From: Syntrophomonas sp. UBA5314
Lineage (GTDB): Bacteria > Bacillota > Syntrophomonadia > Syntrophomonadales > Syntrophomonadaceae
DNA: 64,000 bases
Reading direction: 5' to 3'
Assembly: GCA_002410325.1 (NCBI GenBank)
Contig: DHRK01000055.1
Coordinates: 13,640 to 77,639, forward strand
The notes beneath the pieces are model-generated. The model worked only from the letters and a program-made list of their open reading frames with translations, was not told where the DNA came from and searched no databases. The position numbers were made by a program, and so were the translations under genes. Shown one piece after another: positions 60,662 to 64,000 of the stretch; the stretch's first letter is position 1, and every line of letters begins with the position of its first letter.

Positions 60662-61732
60662 ATGAATAGTGAGATCCTTGTGCAAAAAACCGATAACCCA
60701 AAGCCAAAACCGGATTGGAACAACCTGGGCTTTGGAAATTACTACACTGATCACATGTTTGTGCTGGATTATACCCAGGGAAAAGGCTGGCACGACCCGC
60801 GTATCGTACCCTATGCTCCCCTGGTATTGGACCCGGCCACCATGGTGCTTCATTATGGACAGGCCACCTTTGAAGGACTTAAAGCGTACAAGGCTCCGGA
60901 TGGCCGCATTCTTCTTTTCCGTCCTTATGACAATGCCCGCCGTATGAACAATTCCAATGAACGCCTGTGCATACCGACCCTGGATCCCGAGTTTTTCGTC
61001 AAAGCGATAAGGAGTCTGATTGAAGTAGAAAAGGATTGGATTCCGGAAGCCGAGGGAACCTCACTCTACATTCGCCCGTTTGTAATAGCCACCGACCCCC
61101 ACCTGGGAGTGCATCCCTCCCATACCTACAAATTTATGATCATCTTGAGCCCGGTAGGGGCTTATTACCCTGAAGGCATCAACCCGGTAAAAATATATGT
61201 TGAACAGAAGTATGTCAGGGCGGTTCGGGGTGGACTCGGTTATACCAAAACGCCGGCCAATTATGCGGCCAGTTTGAAGGCTCAGGAAGAAGCCGAACAA
61301 AAAGGGTATACTCAGGTTTTGTGGCTGGATGGCATTGAGAAAAAGTATGTGGATGAAGTGGGAACCATGAATGTCGCTTTTAAAATCGATGGGGAACTGG
61401 TAACCCCTTCGCTGGAAGAAGGGAACCTTTTGCCGGGCATCACCCGCGATTCAACCTTAAAGCTGGTTAGAGATTGGGGCATTAAAGTCACTGAGCGTAA
61501 GATTACCATTGAAGAAATCTATAAAGCGCATGCCGAAGGCAAATTGGAAGAGGCGTTTGGCACGGGTACGGCTGCCGTTATTTCCCCGGTGGGCGAATTG
61601 AACTGGGAGGGCCAGGTGATCTCGATCAACGATGGCAAAACAGGAGAACTGGCGACCCGGATATACGAAACCGTCACCGGCATCCAGTGGGGCCAACTGC
61701 CTGATCCCTACGGCTGGATAGTTGAAGTATAA
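60662..61732 (+). CDS. ilvE: Branched-chain amino acid aminotransferase
   Basis: A 356-residue class IV PLP enzyme. The PLP Lys is K196 in GLGYTKTPANYAAS. HYGQATFEGLKAY, RPYDNARRMN, YIRPFVIATDP and EVGTMNVAF match the BCAT type II family. It swaps amino groups between Leu, Ile or Val and 2-oxoglutarate. AGGAGGAG precedes ATG 60662. A leader hairpin (ATCCGG...CCGGAT) precedes it, but I do not see a T-box signature. A terminator follows. Confidence 0.93.
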   Translation: MNSEILVQKTDNPKPKPDWNNLGFGNYYTDHMFVLDYTQGKGWHDPRIVPYAPLVLDPATMVLHYGQATFEGLKAYKAPDGRILLFRPYDNARRMNNSNERLCIPTLDPEFFVKAIRSLIEVEKDWIPEAEGTSLYIRPFVIATDPHLGVHPSHTYKFMIILSPVGAYYPEGINPVKIYVEQKYVRAVRGGLGYTKTPANYAASLKAQEEAEQKGYTQVLWLDGIEKKYVDEVGTMNVAFKIDGELVTPSLEEGNLLPGITRDSTLKLVRDWGIKVTERKITIEEIYKAHAEGKLEEAFGTGTAAVISPVGELNWEGQVISINDGKTGELATRIYETVTGIQWGQLPDPYGWIVEV

Positions 61733-61759
61733 AACTTAAAAAAAGCAAACATCTTAAGG

Positions 61760-61794
61760 GGCGTAACTTGGGTCAGCATCAAGTTGCGCCTTTT
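61760..61794 (+). terminator. Rho-independent terminator of ilvE
   Basis: GGCGTAACTTG and CAAGTTGCGCC pair over 11 positions (one G-U) and are followed by TTTT. The rest of the gap to 62019 shows nothing else I can name. Confidence 0.85.
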
Positions 61795-62019
61795 ATCGCC
61801 TGTAAATTCGCTTTTTGAGGGATCTGAGCAGGCTGCCGATTCGCCGCAAATTTTTATCAAAAAACCGAAATACCGGGATGGTAGATGGATGCGGGTTTAA
61901 ACGAGCCAAAAATGCAAAAAACGGGGTAAATGTCCCGGATAAACCAGGATAAACAGACTATACAGATTATAGGATTATACGATACTATAATGTACGCAGG
62001 TTTATGAGGAGAAGGGCTA

Positions 62020-63513
62020 ATGATCGCGAAAAACAGCCTGAGTGAAAAAAAGAAGAATAAAATAACCACCTTGAATAGTACGAGGATTAACCGCTCCGAG
62101 CTTGAACAGCGAAACCGCGAACTCAGTCAAGAATTGTCCTTCTATCACAGTATTGTCGAAGAACAGTGTGATCCCATCTGCCAGTACGGAGTAGACGCCC
62201 GCATTATATACGCCAACCGTTCCTTTTGCGAAATGTTTGGCATTGATGATCAGCAATTTCACAGCGTGAGTATTCTACAACTGGTGGCCGATACCAACCA
62301 CCGTCTAATAGGCAGGCATTGGCCGGACTATACCAGGCAAAGGCCCCAGTCGGCGTTCGAACTCCGCATGAAGAGACCCGACGGCAGCACCTCCTGGTTT
62401 AGATGGACGGAGCGGGCTCTATTTGGTGACAGCACCAGCATTATCGGTTTTCAAGGCGTTGGGCGGGATATTAATGACCGCAAAAGGGCGGAAGATGCGA
62501 TAGATTATTTGAAAAAACACGATCCTCTTACCGGGTGCTTCAACCGCTCCTATTTGAATAGTGAATTGAAAAACCTTGATGTTCCCAGTTGTCTGCCCAT
62601 AAGCGTAATTGTATGCAATATAAATGGCCTTAAATTGGTCAACGATACCTTTGGCTACCCGGCCGGTGATCGGCTTTTGATTGACACGGCCGGGATTCTG
62701 AAGTCGAATTGTCGACCGGAAGATATAATAGTGAGGTTCGGCGGGGATCAGTTCGTAGTGCTGCTGCGCAATACCAGCGCCCAGGAGGCGGCCGATATAT
62801 GTGACGGTATTCAGCGGGCCTGCCTGATGTTCCCGGCCGAACCCGTTCAACCCTGTTTGGCCCTGGGGACAGCCACCAAAGAGTATTCCCGCAAACATAT
62901 AGACGAGGTGTTGAGCGAAGCCGAAGATGTGATGTTCAGGGCCAAACTGCTGGAGAGCCGGAGTACCAAGAACGCTTTGATTTCATCTTTGGAGACCACC
63001 CTGCATGAAAAAACGACCGAAACCAGAGAACACGCCGAAAGGCTGCAATATATGTCATTACAGTTTGGCAAGGCTTTGGGTCTGGCGGGGGATGCAATGG
63101 ACCGGCTGGCTTTACTGGCCAAATTGCATGACATAGGAAAAATAGCGATTCCCGAGACCATCCTCACCAAACCGGGCCCCTTAAACGACCTGGAATGGGA
63201 AATAATAAAAAAACATCCCGAAATCGGTTTTCGCATTGCCCAGTCGTCACGTGAGCTGGCCGTTTTAGCTGAAGAAGTGCTGGCCCATCATGAACGGTGG
63301 GATGGAGCCGGTTATCCCAAAGGACTGGCCGGGGAAAGAATACCTCTTTTGGCCAGGATAATCAGCATTATTGACGCATTTGACGTCATGACCCATGATC
63401 GGGCTTATAAAACCGCCATATCTCGCGCTGAAGCCCTGGATGAATTGAACCACTGCGCGGGAACCCAGTTCGATCCGAAACTGGTTAAGGTTTTCACTCA
63501 GATGTTGAATTAA
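62020..63513 (+). CDS. PAS-GGDEF-HD-GYP c-di-GMP signalling protein
   Basis: A 497-residue protein. A PAS domain (about 45-155), a GGDEF domain (about 165-310) whose signature is degenerate, RFGGDQF, and an HD-GYP domain (about 325-495) with LHDIGK, HHERWDGAGYPKGL and IIDAFDVMT. The Gln in place of the usual Glu suggests that the cyclase half may be inactive or regulatory, with the HD-GYP half acting as a phosphodiesterase. A short coiled coil (EQRNRELSQELSFY) opens it. GGAGAAGG precedes ATG 62020. Confidence 0.88.
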   Translation: MIAKNSLSEKKKNKITTLNSTRINRSELEQRNRELSQELSFYHSIVEEQCDPICQYGVDARIIYANRSFCEMFGIDDQQFHSVSILQLVADTNHRLIGRHWPDYTRQRPQSAFELRMKRPDGSTSWFRWTERALFGDSTSIIGFQGVGRDINDRKRAEDAIDYLKKHDPLTGCFNRSYLNSELKNLDVPSCLPISVIVCNINGLKLVNDTFGYPAGDRLLIDTAGILKSNCRPEDIIVRFGGDQFVVLLRNTSAQEAADICDGIQRACLMFPAEPVQPCLALGTATKEYSRKHIDEVLSEAEDVMFRAKLLESRSTKNALISSLETTLHEKTTETREHAERLQYMSLQFGKALGLAGDAMDRLALLAKLHDIGKIAIPETILTKPGPLNDLEWEIIKKHPEIGFRIAQSSRELAVLAEEVLAHHERWDGAGYPKGLAGERIPLLARIISIIDAFDVMTHDRAYKTAISRAEALDELNHCAGTQFDPKLVKVFTQMLN

Positions 63514-64000
63514 TATTGGGCACGCCTTTTATCGTCCTTTTGTCTTCCTCTTGCTTCCTTAAAATTGGCCGGAAAAAGAAATTTCCCGCTGTTGCGGGAA
63601 GAAAAAGAATGGGACTGTTATGAAAAAGCTTGGGGCTTAGTCATCAAAAAAATAAGCTCCCTGAAGGAGCATCAGTAAACGGCCACATTAATATATGACT
63701 GCTACTATCTCCTTTCCACGGATACGCATTTTCGGCGAAGATCCTAAAACGCATATACAACGAAAACGGTTGTTGTTTGCAAAAGAGCAAACCACAACCG
63801 TTTTTTATTCAGTATGGTCAATACTCCTTTCCAAACACAGGAGGCATAGACGTTTCCCTCTACACCCGGCCTTTTTAGGCGGCCTAGCAACCATAACTAT
63901 TTAGTCACAGGCTATTAGGCTTGGAGATCAATATTCATTTTTGTAAGTGTAGCACAGAACCGGGGCAGGCGCAATGGTCTAGTACAACATTCCGTATATT
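63514..64000. other. Non-coding stretch at the window edge
   Basis: No convincing gene. It holds TTCCCGC/GCGGGAA (near 63585), GCTCC/GGAGC (near 63657) and the strong hairpin at 63763. On the minus strand the part 63840-63930 has several short G/C stems that could fold into a structured leader for a gene outside the window; I could not assign it to a known riboswitch. Confidence 0.4.
63763..63806. terminator. Strong hairpin with T-run
   Basis: AAAACGGTTGT and ACAACCGTTTT, with GTTTGC/GCAAAC inside, form a long stem with A-rich and T-rich ends, so it could work in both directions. Confidence 0.75.

Overview
The window reads as a chromosomal segment of an anaerobic, fatty-acid-oxidising Firmicute, most likely in or near the Syntrophomonadaceae. 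The reasons are five acyl-CoA dehydrogenases, two EtfBA pairs (one with FixCX), CoA-transferases, a complete beta-oxidation module, a heterodisulfide-reductase-like cluster, three sigma-54 activators and strong AGGAGG-type ribosome binding sites. The taxonomic call is inference from gene content. No rRNA or marker gene is present to fix it.

Layout. 1-2.6 kb (minus strand): a partial copper-amine-oxidase-like wall protein, a small DUF1858-type redox protein whose CxxC motif is written C-M-G-UGA with a SECIS-like hairpin behind the UGA (a probable selenoprotein that simple ORF calling misses), endonuclease IV, and an XRE regulator/membrane protein pair with two operator palindromes. 2.8-4.5 kb: adenine deaminase. 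4.8-16.1 kb: an AcoR-like sigma-54 activator, then a -24/-12 promoter and a nine-gene operon (CoA-transferase, two acyl-CoA dehydrogenases, acetate-type transporter, fixC, fixX, etfB, etfA, small protein), with hairpins between several early genes. 16.2-18 kb: FAH-family hydrolase and a GNAT protein. 18.2-24.4 kb: a second sigma-54 promoter driving a broken CoA-transferase, enoyl-CoA hydratase, SDR 3-hydroxyacyl-CoA dehydrogenase, thiolase and DUF35 protein; then a MITE-like palindrome and a second sigma-54 activator. 24.4-38.4 kb: mixed housekeeping and accessory genes (large XRE regulator, zinc-ribbon membrane protein, two acyl-CoA dehydrogenases, wall hydrolase, small XRE regulators with TCCA-N7-TGGA operators, RelE/Phd-type toxin-antitoxin, tRNA-Leu, lipid kinase, LysE exporter, ferredoxin-like membrane protein).

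38.6-49.7 kb: a CBS-PAS sigma-54 activator, a third -24/-12 promoter identical over 16 bases to the one at 7.07 kb, and an hdrC1-B1-A-C2-B2 cluster in the gene order known from the sHdr complex. Two glutaconate-type CoA-transferase pairs around an MFS transporter follow. The alpha subunit of the second pair carries an in-frame UGA. 49.8-64 kb: a paralogue of the small protein at 15.7 kb, a Cys-rich/Mop-domain protein, MarR, acyl-CoA dehydrogenase with etfBA, VanX-like dipeptidase, amidohydrolase, rubrerythrin-like protein, chemoreceptor, a dispersed-type repeat, IlvE and a PAS-GGDEF-HD-GYP protein.

How it fits together (inference): acyl-CoAs are formed by CoA transfer and oxidised by the dehydrogenases. 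Electrons pass to EtfBA, then through FixCX to the quinone/ferredoxin pool, or to the Hdr-like complex. Each of the three sigma-54 promoters lies next to an activator gene. The shared 13-base site about 100 bp upstream of the 7.07 and 40.58 kb promoters suggests that the butyrate/Fix and Hdr operons are co-regulated.
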